Positions 1 through 12,829 of a DNA stretch of 64,000 nt are shown one piece after another. A program made the translations under genes and the position numbers. The DNA is taken from positions 93,919,917 through 93,983,916 of the forward strand of contig NC_092346.1 of NCBI RefSeq assembly GCF_963676685.1, in the 5' to 3' direction. The notes beneath the pieces are model-generated. The model did not search any database, was not told the origin of the DNA, and saw nothing but the letters and a program-made list of their open reading frames with translations. Each line of letters starts with the position of its first letter. The stretch's first letter is position 1. This stretch comes from Mytilus edulis (lineage: Eukaryota; Mollusca; Bivalvia; Mytilida; Mytilidae).

Positions 1-180
1 TTTTTACTGTCTTCTGATTGGTTAAAATTATTAGTTTTATTTTCAATGTTGTCAATTTTGATGGCGATACGCCCACTTTGACGTTGTGTATTCATACGCC
101 AACATTTGTGTATGTTGTTATTGTTAATATAAATAATATAAAAAGTTCTTTGAGCCTTAGTTTTGATAGAAATTCATTTA

Positions 181-339
181 TAATGAATGGTAATAATTTA
201 TTTTGATTTTATTGAACCAAAAAACTAATTTTTGACTCTTCACATTTTACATAATCCGCTTCCCGGATTATTTAATGTGAAGAGTCAAAAATTAGTTTTA
301 TGGTTCAATAAATTCAAAATAACTAATAGCCATTCATTA
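181..339. repeat. Long palindrome (foldback hairpin), about 75 bp arms
   Basis: The two halves are imperfect reverse complements centred near 260. The outer edges read 'taatgaatgg' and 'ccattcatta', and the inner stem carries 'gactcttcacatt' against 'aatgtgaagagtc'. The loop is only a few bases. The right half recurs at 28258-28328 and 28915-28940, where another element interrupts it. No ORF here is credible. It is probably a foldback or MITE-type repeat; the family is not recognised. Confidence 0.7.
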
Positions 340-740
340 AGTAAACTAAAGGACAACCAAAGCAATAGGCAATCTCGTGTATTAACATGTTTAAATCAAA
401 ATTATTATCAGAAGAATCATACATCTTTACTTTTGTCTACTGTTAAAGCTGTCAAAATAATTCAAGACCCACTTAACATAAAATTGTCCATATTTTGGGT
501 TGGGGCTGGTTAAGTTCTCTTTTTTTAATTTGTTGATTTAATTTGTCCCAAAAGTAGTACACCACACTGTAAAATATTATTGAGAAAGCGCAAGAGGATT
601 TTTTTTCTCAATTGTCATTTATCTTCTGTTTAGAAACACTCGGATGAGACTTATCCATATAAGGATAGATAACTCTTATATATTTTGTTTACACTGTCAG
701 AATGTGAGTGAAAATATCATCGTGTTTACTGTGAAGAGTC
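340..740. other. No gene recognised
   Basis: AT-rich sequence between the palindrome and the LINE fragment. I see no ORF with protein character, RNA gene or repeat structure. It may include the missing, unalignable 5' part of the LINE that follows. Confidence 0.4.
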
Positions 741-1818
741 ATGCTTCCTGATGGAAATGAGAGGGTGATAGCTATTCTGATTTCATCAGACGTTGACGTA
801 TGTCTGATAAACGTCTATATGCCAACTATGGACAAAGACTCGTCTTACGAATATGGAGAATGTCTCGACCTCATTCACAACATAGCAACAAAATATCTGA
901 ATACTCACGCTATTATACTTTGCGGGGATCTGAATGGGACAATTCTACAAACCAGAAATAATAAGCATGATCAATTATTAAAGGAATTCATTCTAGAACT
1001 TAACCTTACTGCTGATAAAGATAAATCTGACAGACAAACGTTCTTTCACCATTCAGGACAATCAAGTTCCCAAATAGATTATATCTTCTCATCTAAAGAA
1101 AATCTGTTTAAAAAGTATACAATATGGAATAATTCATCTTCAAATGTTTCTGATCCTATGCCAGTATCAGTAATGACTAACATTACCATACCAACGGGTG
1201 TAACCAAAGCCAATAAAGAAATTCAAACAGTTCATAAACTTCAATGGGACCAGACCGATCTCCCTCAATATATAGAATCTGTTCAGACTGAAATCTCAAA
1301 GCTGCAATTGACTCAAAACCAATCCAACAGTATCCAAAATATCACAAAAGCCTTATACTTACAGCCTCAAACAAAGCAGTACCAACCAAACCCATCAAAC
1401 TGAAAGGTCCAAAAATGGAAAGCTTCACCTAGAGTCAAAAAACATCTAAAAAACTGCAAACAACTATACTCAAAATGGAAATCCGATCGAAGGCAAACAA
1501 ACAGACCATCCATTCAGGAAACAACTAAAAGCAGAAAAGAAAAATCTCCGCAGTCAGCAAAGAAAGGAACATGCTGAAGATAGATTGAATTTATATCAAC
1601 AAATTATGGATAATCCATCCACAGACTTATTCTACAAATTATTAAACCGGAATAGATCTAAACCTAGAACAAATTCAACTGGTATAGATATAGAGGGTGA
1701 ATTAGAATTTAATCCTGTTATACAGAGAAAGGCATTCGCAAAGTACTATGAAGATCTTAGTATCCCAAAAGAATCATTTAATATGCACTGTCCCACTTTT
1801 ACTACTTTTATTCTATGA
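741..1818 (+). mobile_element. LINE fragment: apurinic-like endonuclease domain, truncated and decayed
   Basis: The reading frame at 741-1403 (220 residues) is the C-terminal two thirds of an exonuclease-endonuclease-phosphatase domain of a non-LTR retrotransposon. CGDLNG lies near residue 62 and QIDYIFS near residue 112. The terminal catalytic SDH motif appears as SDPMPV near residue 136, so the histidine is replaced by proline. The N-terminal part with the QET motif is absent. After a stop and frame changes, 1585-1818 reads as the linker that normally precedes the reverse transcriptase (NPSTDLFYKLLNRNR); no RT follows. This is a dead, truncated copy. The clade cannot be fixed without the RT. 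Confidence 0.8.
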
Positions 1819-1958
1819 ATGTTGAATACTGAAATGTATATGTTGCAGATCTTATTTCATACTTTTAATCAAGACTATAGGATTTTTTTAAGGAAACTAT
1901 GTATGCACAAATTATATATGTGGCTAGATGTCGATAACCTTTTTGTCCTTGCCTTTCT

Positions 1959-2966
1959 CAGGGGCGGATTTAGGCGGGGGCGTGGCGGGCGTGCGCCCCC
2001 CTAAAATTTGCAAAGCATGGGTTGACTTCAACATATTTAAGTATCAGAAGAGACCATTCAATCTTTTTAACATTCAAAGTATATAAAACAGCCAGTTTAA
2101 CAGAATCAACGTTATTACTTATCAACTGACCTACGCTTTATTAAAGTTCTATAAATAACTCCAAAGGAAGGTGTCAAACGCGGAGCTGCGTTTGATGACA
2201 AATATATTAGGTTTTTAGCAGTTAAAGTAAAAACAAATGTTACATTGTATTTGCGGTTTTTATAATCAATTAGTTTGATAATCGAAGTTCCAAAACATCC
2301 CTTACTCACTTTCACAATTTCATCATGACACGGTCAAGAAAACAGCGAGATTCTTTTATAATATCCCGGCGTAATGAAACATAGAAATACTGTTTCAAGC
2401 GAAAGGTTAGTTTATTAATTTGTTTCTCTGTGTCTATATTTATTTCTCACTTGCAACCTAAATATTTAGCCGAATTCTGTACCGTATTACTGTATGCTTG
2501 GGATCCCAAGAAAATGAATATAACTGCGTAAATGCATCTCATTCTGGTTTTAGTTGTTTGTGGCCAACACGGTGAAGTCTGGCACGACCTCCGAAAATCA
2601 TAAAAGTAAAAAACAGATAGTATGAAAGGACAATTAAAAATCGCTGGTAAAAGTAGAAATTTTCGTTTGAAAATTATATTGGTCAGGTGAGCAATTGTGA
2701 TCTGTCTCGTCTCACTTTGCGTCCGTCTGTCCGCCCGTCTATCTGTAGATTGTTGTCAGGTGTGGATTAAGGCGGTTTCAGCTTGAAACTTTAATTTCTC
2801 GCTAATTTTACCACACAATAGTTCGAGATATCTACATTTCACCCCTTTAGAAGAATATTTCAATAGTTTTACCTAAAAAAAACCTCCAAAATTTTTTCGC
2901 CTCGCTCCAGTCGGCGAAAATAAAACATTGCGCCCCCCCTAACTGGAAATCCTGGATCTGCCCCTG
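1959..2966. mobile_element. hAT-like non-autonomous DNA element
   Basis: The left end reads 'caggggcggatttagg' followed by a G/C-rich run; the right end reads 'aatcctggatctgcccctg', its imperfect reverse complement. The same end type recurs at 3230-3326, 12309-15289, 16262-20988, 21064, 23395 and 41832. The interior holds a (gtcc)n-like stretch near 2720 and no transposase. No clear target duplication is visible at this copy. The hAT assignment rests on the CAG-type terminus and on the 8 bp duplication at 41832-41991, so it is inference here. Confidence 0.6.
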
Positions 2967-3229
2967 GGTATTGTTATTGGCAAGGGTTTCAGTGCACTAT
3001 AGGATACTATAGTGTCAGCTGTTGCAAATTATAAAATTATATAATTTAGCTTTTGACAATGCACAGCTCTATATTTGACAATGACCCCCAAGGCAATCAT
3101 TTTATACGATCCTTTGAACCCAAAAAACTTGCAACACAGTGAACTCTCAAAAAGATGTTTGCATGTTGGGTAGACAGTTTGATGATCTTTGATGTACTCG
3201 TACATCATGATTTATTCTTTGGAGTTGTC

Positions 3230-3326
3230 AGGAGGCTGATTTAGAAGGGGGCCAGGGGGCTTGCCATCCTTTTCTGGGAAATGGTGTGGGCCTGCACTTA
3301 TGAAAATTTCTGGATCCGCCACTGGT
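3230..3326. mobile_element. Short hAT-like MITE
   Basis: A roughly 95 bp copy ending in 'ctggatccgccactg', with 'caggaggctgatttag' at the other side. The middle 'cttatgaaaatttctgga' is shared with copies at 11771 and 20950. No coding capacity. Confidence 0.6.
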
Positions 3327-3388
3327 TGTTGGACCATAATAGTCCCAGTAAACTGTATGGACACAGTGGTGATCAGCAGTCATTATAA

Positions 3389-3975
3389 AAAAGAAGATGT
3401 GGTATGATTGCCAATGGACAACTGTCTACAAGAGACCAAAATGACACAGACATTAACAACTATACATTGTGTAGGTCACTGTACAGCCTTCAACAATAAT
3501 CAAAGCCTATACAACACAGTAAATTACATGTTCTAATATTTATCGACGCGAATCTCATCCCGGGCCGCGATCTTTTACCATGTTTACGGGATCTCACGGA
3601 GTTGCCAATCTCTGTGTATATACATGTATGTCTCTGGCTATAAAAGGCCCTGATATGACATGTATAACAATTCAAACCAGAAAACCAAGGCCTTATATAC
3701 AAAAATGAAGGAAAAACAAATATGTAACACATAAACAAACGACAACCACTGAATTACAGGCTCCTGACTTGGGACAGAAACATACATAAATAATGTGGGG
3801 CGGGGGGGGGGGGGGTAAAACATGTTAGCGGGATTCCGATCCTCCCCCTAGCCTTGGACAGTGGTACATGTATAACAGTACAACATAAGAACAAACTATA
3901 AAAATCAGTCAAAAAAGGTTTAACTCATCAGATTGTCCATTGATATATCAAAAGCACTGAAAACTCTATTTGATA
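3389..3975 (-). repeat. Bivalve dispersed repeat A (long copy)
   Basis: This repeat starts 'aaaaaagaagatgtggtatg' and continues through 'aacaaacgacaaccactgaa' to 'ttaactcatcagatt'. Other copies lie at 13247-13860 (reverse), 31741-31800, 46785-46870, 48410-49020 (two), 51770-51935 (reverse) and 61870-62190. The fullest copy, 13247-13860, follows reverse-transcriptase-like coding sequence, so the strand given assumes that is the sense direction. ORFs inside it are not genes. Confidence 0.75.
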
Positions 3976-4039
3976 TGTCTGATTTCAATTTATTCACACC
4001 ATCAGGTCTTACACTTAGTATATTTTTTCTTGATGAACA

Positions 4040-4118
4040 TTACTGTTTGGTTGATTATGTAGGGAAGCACTGAAGCATGAGTGGAGAAGTCGCCCCCCCC
4101 CCCCCCTTATTATCCCAG
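4040..4118. mobile_element. Relic of the hAT-like MITE interior
   Basis: 'ttggttgattatgtaggga' and 'gaagcatgagtggag' match the interior of the intact copy at 41832-41991. The TIRs are not preserved. Confidence 0.45.
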
Positions 4119-4747
4119 CTGACCTGAGAATCTGTCCCTCTTTAACCATTAACGTCATACAACAGTTACTTTTCCATTGTGGCATCATATATTTTGTATT
4201 AAAACATCAAAATTTTACATGAAATATTTGTGATGTACATGTACAGTTTGTAATGGCGGACATATACATATTGTAGCAATAAGGTGTATTCAAAGCAAAA
4301 TAATTAATAATAAATCAACTCAATGGAAAGAAGCATACTGGTAAGTCAATTGTTTTTTTTTTTCGCACAGCATCTGCATAGAGTGATGAGATATAAATCA
4401 GGAGATCAATCACTGGTTTTAGAAGTCAAGAATTTTTATATTTTACTTTATATTTGGGTAGATACATGTTACACAACATTCATCTTGACATAATACCTCA
4501 GTGTTCTTCATGAAAACTATCACACTGATTTTAAATCATTATAGGAAAGCACAGTGTATAACCAAACATTTGAGGAGGCAAAGAGTCTTTTATAGGCTGA
4601 CTGCAATAGTCTGTATATTATCTGAAAAAGCTTAGTTCTTCTCAACTTTCTTATTATTTCAAATATTTTAATAGATGTCTCCCAAATTTGGTGTATTTCT
4701 AAAAGACTATTAGCTTTTTTCAAAGTCATTTTCATTTATTTTTCAAC
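4119..4747. other. No gene recognised
   Basis: AT-rich unique-looking sequence. The short minus-strand ORF at 4520-4735 has no recognisable family features, and I do not support it as a gene. Confidence 0.4.
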
Positions 4748-4987
4748 CCGGTGTCATATGGTATTTTGAACCCCCTAAAAAGTGAACCCGGGGTCAAAAT
4801 ACCATGCGGTAAAATGACCCCGGGGTCATTATACCGCATGGTATTTTGACCCCGGGGTCATTTTTCACATATGGTATTTTGAACCCCCCTGCGGTATATT
4901 GAACCCCCTGTTTTTGATAAATAGTATTGCAGATAATCTAATTAACAATTTATTGGCTATCATTTTTTTTAATTTGTGGTTTTAAAT

Positions 4988-7900
4988 AGGGGGTTCAATA
5001 TACCGCAGGGGGGTCAAAATACCATGGCTAAGTAAAATTTTCAAAATATCTTTTCCAGTATATTAAATACATACAAACTACTAACTGGAGTATTATAACT
5101 ATGTTAAGGATTTAGTATAGCTTGATTTTTTTAAATTCAAGGTCTATAGTAGGGGGTTCAATATACCGCAGGGGGGTCAAAATACCATGGCTAAGTAAAA
5201 TTTTCAAAATATCTTTTCCAGTATATTAAATACATACAAATTACTAACTGGAGTATTATAACTATGTTAAGGAGTTAGAATAGCTTGAATTTTTGAAATT
5301 CAAGGTCTATAGAAGGGGGTTCAATATACCGCAGGGGGGGGTCAAAATACCATGGCTAAGTAAAATTTTCAAAATATCCTTTCCAGTATATTAAATACAT
5401 ACAAACTACTTATTGGAGTATTATAACTATGTTAAGGATTTAGAATCGCTTGAATTTTTATAATTCAAGGTCTATAGTAGGGGGTTCAATATACCGCAGG
5501 GGGGTCAAAATACCATGGCTAAGTAAAATTTTCAAAATATCTTTTCCAGTATATTAAATCGAACAAACTACTAACTGGAGTATTATAACTATGTTAAGGA
5601 GTTAGAATAGCTTGAATTTTTGAAATTCAAGGTCTATAGAAGGGGGTTTAATATACCGCAGGGGGTCAAAATACAATGGCAAAGTAAAATTTTCAAAATA
5701 TCTTTTCCAGTATATTAAATACATACAAACTACTAACTGGAGTATTATAACTATGTTAAGGATTTAGAATAGCTTGAATTTTTGAAATTCAAGGTCTATA
5801 GTAGGGGGTTCAATATACCGCAGGGGGGTCAAAATACCATGGCTAAGTAAAATTTCAAAATATCTTTTCCAGTATATTAAATACATACAAACTACTTATT
5901 GGAGTATTATAACTATGTTAAGGAGTTAGAATAGCATGAATTTTTGAAATTCAAGGTCTATAGTAGGGGGTTCAAGATACCGCAGGGGGTTCAAAATACC
6001 ATGGCTAAGTAAAATTTTCAAAATATCTTTTCCAGTATATTAAATACATACAAACTACTAACTGGAGTATTATAACTATGTTGAGGAGTTAGAATAGCTT
6101 GAATTTTTTAAATTCAAGGTCTATAGAAGGGGGTTCAATATACCGCAGGGGGGTCAAAATACCATGGCTAAGTAAAATTTTCAAAATATCTTTTCCAGTA
6201 TATTAAATACATACAAACTACTTATTGGAGTATTATAACTATGTTAAGGAGTTAGAATAGCATGAATTTTTGAAATTCAAGGTCTATAGTAGGGGGTTCA
6301 AGATACCGCAGGGGGTTCAAAATACCATGGCTAAGTAAAATTTTCAAAATATCTTTTCCAGTATATTAAATACATACAAACTACTAACTGGAGTATTATA
6401 ACTATGTTAAGGAGTTAGAATAGCTTGAATTTTTTAAATTCAAGGTCTATAGAAGGGGGTTCAATATACCGCAGGGGGGTCAAAATACCATGGCTAAGTA
6501 AAATTTTCAAAATATCTTTTCCAGTATATTAAATACATACAAATTACTAACTGGAGTATTATAACTATGTAAAGGAGTTAGAATAGCTTGAATTTTTGAA
6601 ATTCAAGGTCTATAGAAGGGGGTTCAATATACCGCAGGGGGGTCAAAATACCATGGCTAAGTAAAATTTTCAAAATATCCTTTCCAGTATATTAACTACA
6701 TACAAACTACTTATTGGAGTATTATAACTATGTTAAGGATTTAGAATCGCTTGAATTTTTATAATTCAAGGTCTATAGAAGGGGGTTCAATATACCGCAG
6801 GGGGGTCAAAATACCATGGCTAAGTAAAATTTTCAAAATATCTTTTCCAGTATATTAAATACATACAAATTACTAACTGGAGTATTATAACTATGAAAAG
6901 GAGTTAGAATAGCTTGAATTTTTTAAATTCAAGGTCTATAGAAGGGGGTTCAATATACCGCAGGGGGGTCAAAATACCATGGCTAAGTAAAATTTTCAAA
7001 ATATCCTTTCCAGTATATTAAATACATACAAACTACTTATTGGAGTATTATAACTATGTTAAGGATTTAGAATCGCTTGAATTTTTATAATTCAAGGTCT
7101 ATAGTAGGGGGTTCAATATACCGCAGGGGGGGTCAAAATACCATGGCTAAGTAAAATTTTCAAAATATCTTTTCCAGTATATTAAATACATACAAACTAC
7201 TTATTGGAGTATTATAACTATGTTAGTGAGTTAGAAGAGCATGAATTTTTGAAATTCAAGGTCTATAGTAGGGGGTTCAAGATACCGCAGGGGGTTCAAA
7301 ATACCATGGCTAAGTAAAATTTTCAAAATATCTTTTCCAGTATATTAAATACATACAAACTACTAACTGGAGTATTATAACTATGTTAAGGAGTTAGAAT
7401 AGCTTGAATTTTGAAATTCAAGGTCTATAGAAGGGGGTTCAATATACCCCAGGGGGGGGGGGGTCAAAATACCATGGGTAAGTAAAATTTTCAAAATATC
7501 TTTTCCAGTATATTAAATACATACAAAATACTAACTGGAGTATTATAACTATGTGAAGGAGTTAGAATCGCTTGAATTTTTATAATTCAAGGTCTATAGT
7601 AGGGGGTTCAATATACCTCAGGGGGGTCAAAATACCATGGCTAAGTAAAATTTTCAAAATATCTTTTCCAGTATATTAAATCGAACAAACTACTAACTGG
7701 AGTATTATAACTATGTTAAGGAGTTAGAATAGCTTGAATTTTTGAAATTCAAGGTCTATAGAAGGGGGTTTAATATACCGCAGGGGGTCAAAATACAATG
7801 GCAAAGTAAAATTTTCAAAATATCTTTTCCAGTATATTAAATACATACAAACTATATACTGGAGTATTGTAATTATGTTAAGGAGTTAGAATAGCATGAA

Positions 7901-9535
7901 TTTTTGAAATTCAAGGTCTATAGTAGGGGGTTCAATATACCGCAGGGGGGTCAAAATACCATGGGTAAGTAAAATTTTCAAAACATCTTTTCCAGTATAT
8001 TAAATACATACAAAATACTAACTGGAGTATTATAACTATGTTAAGGAGTTAGAATAGCTTGAATTTTTGAAATTCAAGGTCTATAGTTATAGTAGGGGGT
8101 TCAACATACCGCAGGGGGGTCAAAATACCATGGATAATTAAAATTTTCAAAATATCTTTTCGAGTATATTAAATACATACAAACTACTTATTGGAGTATT
8201 ACAACTATGTTAAGGAGTTAGAATAGCTTGAATTTTTATAATTCAAGGTCTATAGTAGGGGGTTCAATATACCGCAGGGGGGTCAAAATACCATGGCTAA
8301 GTAAAATTTTCAAAATATCTTTTCCAGTATATTAAATACATACAAACTACTAACTGGAGTATTATAACTATGTGAAGGAGTTAGAATCGCTTGAATTTTT
8401 ATAATTCAAGGTCTATAGTAGGGGGTTCAATATACCTCAGGGGGGTCAAAATACCATGGCTAAGTAAAATTTTCAAAATATCTTTTCCAGTATATTAAAT
8501 CGAACAAACTACTAACTGGAGTATTATAACTATGTTAAGGAGTTAGAATAGCTTGAATTTTTGAAATTCAAGGTCTATAGAAGGGGGTTTAATATACCGC
8601 AGGGGGTCAAAATACAATGGCAAAGTAAAATTTTCAAAATATCTTTTCCAGTATATTAAATACATACAAACTATATACTGGAGTATTGTAATTATGTTAA
8701 GGAGTTAGAATAGCATGAATTTTTGAAATTCAAGGTCTATAGTAGGGGGTTCAATATACCGCAGGGGGGTCAAAATACCATGGGTAAGTAAAATTTTCAA
8801 AACATCTTTTCCAGTATATTAAATACATACAAAATACTAACTGGAGTATTATAACTATGTTAAGGAGTTAGAATAGCTTGAATTTTTGAAATTCAAGGTC
8901 TATAGTTATAGTAGGGGGTTCAACATACCGCAGGGGGGTCAAAATACCATGGATAATTAAAATTTTCAAAATATCTTTTCGAGTATATTAAATACATACA
9001 AACTACTTATTGGAGTATTACAACTATGTTAAGGAGTTAGAATAGCTTGAATTTTTATAATTCAAGGTCTATAGTAGGGGGTTCAATATACCGCAGGGGG
9101 GTCAAAATACCATGGCTAAGTAAAATTTTCAAAATATCTTTTCCAGTATATTAAATACATACAAACTACTAACTGGAGTATTATAACTATGTTAAGGAGT
9201 TAGAATACCTTGAATTTTTGAAATTCAAGGTCTATAGAAGGGGGTTCAATATACCGCAGGGGGTCAAAATACAATGGCAAAGTAAAATTTTCAAAATATC
9301 TTTTCCAGTATATTAAATACATACATACTATATACTGGAGTATTGTAATTATGTTAAGGAGTTAGAATAGCATGAATTTTTGAAATTCAAGGTCTATAGT
9401 AGGGGGTTCAATATACCGCAGGGGGGTCAAAATACCATGGGTAAGTAAAATTTTCAAAATATCTTTTCCAGTATATTAAATACATACAAACTACTTATTG
9501 GAGTATTATAACTATGTTAAGGAGTTAGGATAGAT
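4988..9535 (+). repeat. Direct tandem array, about 28 copies of a 163 bp unit
   Basis: Each unit runs 'gggggttcaatataccgcag', then 'gggtcaaaataccatgg', then an AT-rich body with 'aagtaaaattttcaaaatat', 'aaatacatacaaactac' and a short internal palindrome around 'cttgaatttttgaaattcaa'. The start of 'aagtaaaa' moves from 5030 to 9443, which is 27 intervals averaging 163.4 bp. Sequence variants recur in blocks, giving a higher-order pattern: the block from about 7600 repeats 819 bp later (five units). Confidence 0.9.
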
Positions 9536-9559
9536 GTATTTTTTTAAACTTGCAGGAAA

Positions 9560-10735
9560 AGATATTTTGAAATTTTACTTTTTCATAGTATTTTGACCCT
9601 CTGCGATATATTGAACCCCTTACTCTAGACAATTCAAAAAATTCTGGCAATTTTAACTCTTATATGTAGTTAATATAACCCATAAGTAGTTTGTATGTAT
9701 TAACTTTGATGGAAAATATATTTTGAAAATTTTACTTTGCCATGGTATTTTGAACCCCCTGCGGTATATTGCACCACTTACTCTAGACCTTTAATTTAAA
9801 AATTTCTGGCAATTTTAACTCTTATATGTAGTTAATAAACACCAACAAGTAGTTTGTATGTATTAAACTTGATGGAAAAGTTATTTTTAAAATTTTACTT
9901 TGCCAGGGTATTTTGACCCCCCTGTGGTATATTGAACCACCTACTCTAGGCCTTTAATTTCCAAAAATCTGGCAATTCTAACTCTTTTATGTAGTTAGAA
10001 TACACCAATAAGTAGTTTGTATGTATTAAACTTGCTGGAAAAGATATTTTGAAAATTTTACTTTGCCATGGTATTTTGACCCCCCTGCGGTATATTGAAA
10101 CCCATACTCTGGGCCTTTAATTTCAGAAATTCTGGCAATTCGAACTCTTTTATGTAGTTAGAATACACAAATAAGTGGTAAATATGTATTTAACTTGATG
10201 GAAAAGATATTTTTAAAATTTGACTTTGCCATGGTATTTTGACCCCCTGCAATATATTGAACCCCTTACTCTAGACAATTCAAAAAATTCTGTCAATTTT
10301 AACTCTTATATGTAGTTAGAATACACCAATAAGTAGTTTGTATGTATTAAACTTGCTGGAAAAGATATTTTGAAAATTTTACTTTGCCATGGTATTTTGA
10401 ACCCATGTGGTATATTGAACCCCCTACTCTAGGCCTTTTATTTCAGAAATTCTGGCAATTGAAACTCCTTTATGAAGTTAGAATTCACCAATAAGTAGTT
10501 TGTATGTATTAAACTTGCTTGAAAAGATATTTTGAAAATTTTACTTTGCCATGGTATTTTGACCCCCCTGCGGTATATTGAACCCCCTACTCTAGGCCTT
10601 AAATTTCAGAAATTCTGGCAATTCGAACTCCTTTATGTAGTTAGAATACACCAATAAGTAGTTTGTATGTATTTAACTTGCTGGAAAAGATATTTTTAAA
10701 ATTTTACTTTGCCATGGTATTTTGACCCCTCCCCC
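9560..10735 (-). repeat. Inverted, diverged half of the 163 bp array
   Basis: About eight units read 'ttttactttgccatggtatt' followed by 'ttgaccccctgcggtatatt', the reverse complement of the direct units, at about 161 bp spacing. They differ from one another far more than the direct copies do. Together with the direct array this makes a very large potential hairpin. Confidence 0.85.
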
Positions 10736-11184
10736 TTTTTTACCATGGAAAATCAAAAGTACTCTTATATATATATATAAATATATATACATATGTTATA
10801 ATTACAAATAATTAAAGCATTCAAGCTACATATGGTCTAGTTATAATGTGTCAATGAGTATTTTGAATGACATTTCGTTGGTTAAGACTTCAGAGCACTT
10901 ATACCAAGCAAAGATATTTCTTTTAATTAAAAGCATGGAAAATGTACCACCCCTTCTTGTATGAATGATTTTTTAATCTATGATAAGCTTTAGAATAATG
11001 TAAAATGTTTTAATAATCATCTAGGATGAAAAAACAGGGGGGTTCAATTTACCATGGGGGTTCAATTTTCCATACAGGGGGGGGTTCAATTTACCATGGG
11101 GGGGGGGGGTTCAATTTACCATAGCGGTATTTTGACCCCGGGGTCAATTTACCATGGGGTTCAAAATACCATATGACACCGGCC

Positions 11185-12308
11185 CAGAAATATGTGGTTA
11201 CCTTTAATATAGATGATTTAGAGATAGGCGACCTGGGTCACCTCTAACAAAGGCTATATTTATTGTCCATGCCTCTTTTTTTCATAATTCATCTTACATG
11301 TACATCTCCTTTAAATTTGTTTACCTATTTGTTCTATGGTCTATCTATGCATATCTATCTTTATACCACATTTTCATTGTCCCACAAAAATGTTTAAAAT
11401 GTTTACATTTTACTTTTTTCTAGCTTCTCTCATGTGATAGCCGTACCTTTTTGGTCACTATTTATGTGTTGCGTTTAAATATAAATTGTAACACTTTACA
11501 GTGACTGAACAGGTAAAACAAATACTTCTCAAGAAACAGAAAAAAGAAGACTACTTGGAACAGCACCAGACTACATGTACAAATGTATGTATGAATAAAA
11601 ACTCAGATCGGAATACATGTAGCATGGAGGATATTACATTGTATATGTGATTGTGAATAAGCAAGGAAAGCTTTTAATAGTGCCTATTTTTTAATTTACT
11701 AGATTTTTCATTCATTATCTGTGCAAATTTCAACATAATTAAATTCTTATCTAACTTTACTCAAACTTTCAGTGGTGGGTCCAGAAATTTTCATAAGCGG
11801 GAGCCCACTGACTGCCTACAAAGGGGCCAACTCAAGTCATGCTTGAGTGATTCCCTATAAAAACAACAAAACTCCACCTCTGACTTTAATTTAATATGAC
11901 AAGTGTTTCATTCACCAAAATACTGATGCGTTTCTGTGATAAATATTATGCACAATTTTATAAATGAGAGGGGAAAGAAGATCCACATGTGGTGTACCTG
12001 CACATGACAATTGCAAACTGCCCCATTTTTTTTATCACAACCATTCAACTGATCATGCTGATACTGACATTACCAGAGAGTACACATCAAATGAAAAATC
12101 ACAAATAACTGATACATATTATCAGATATTACAGAATTAAATATGTTTTAAATTTATTACAAAAAATGTGTTCTCAATCTTGTAGATAGATATAACAGGA
12201 TCTCATATACATGTAAATACCAAAGACAACTGTCTATCCAAGTCACAATTTATAAATCTCGGTTCACACCAAACAGCAATTTTATATAGTCCATATCAAT
12301 CATGACAA
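11185..12308. other. No gene; one MITE end
   Basis: AT-rich sequence without a credible ORF. At 11771-11830 there is a single degraded hAT-like MITE end ('cagtggtgggtccagaaa'). Around 12240-12290, 'ggttcacaccaaacagcaa' resembles the interior of the dispersed repeat at 39880-40135. Confidence 0.4.
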
Positions 12309-12829
12309 TGGCGTTTGGGGTTAAACATGTGTTCGTAGGTAAATAATATTGCCATGGAACTTTTTTCATGAGAGTGTTATAGTCTATAGTGTATTACTTC
12401 CTGTTTGGTAGAATATAGTGAAATAGAAGTCAATACGTTCTTGCTCAATCCTATTTCGCTTTGAAGGTGTCATGATTGTCATCCTCAGCTTAAGCAATGT
12501 GTTACTGTAATGTGAATTTCAAAATGACTGAGCGACGTTTTTCGAAGCACTGGTCAACTCCACCATAGCGAGGCTTGTATAGGGTATATTGGGATACGGG
12601 ATATTTGCCATTTTAATTTTAGGGATATGGGATATTTGTCCTAAAAGTAATTGGGATATGGGATATTGATGCATTTATAAGAATATTGAATTTTTAACAT
12701 GAAAAAAAAATAAGTGGAATTTAAAAGTTAAGTACAGAAATATTTACATCTCACTTGATAAAATTGCCCAAAAAAGTTTAATATGAAAGGTCATTTTAGT
12801 GCTATGCTGATTTTAATTGAGTTTATGGT

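Larger units (their letters stand above)
4748..11184. mobile_element. 6.4 kb TIR-bounded foldback element built of 163 bp repeats
   Basis: The outer ends are inverted repeats: 'ccggtgtcatatggtatttt' at the left and its near-exact complement ending 'accatatgacaccgg' at the right. Inside each end lie palindromic words such as 'ggtattttgaccccggggtc'. The interior has a direct array (about 4988-9535) and an inverted, more diverged array (about 9560-10735). About 300 bp of AT-rich unique DNA (10740-11030) sits before the right end. There is no ORF, so it is non-autonomous if mobile. I could not see a convincing target site duplication. Tandem-core bivalve elements with about 160 bp units are known; membership here is untested. 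Confidence 0.7.

Noticed and set aside
1980-2000. G/C-rich runs here and at other C- or G-runs as regulatory islands
   Set aside because: They are the G/C-rich ends of hAT-like elements.
4988-9535. CRISPR-like array
   Set aside because: The whole 163 bp unit is repeated with no unique spacers and the context is eukaryotic; it is a satellite-type tandem array.
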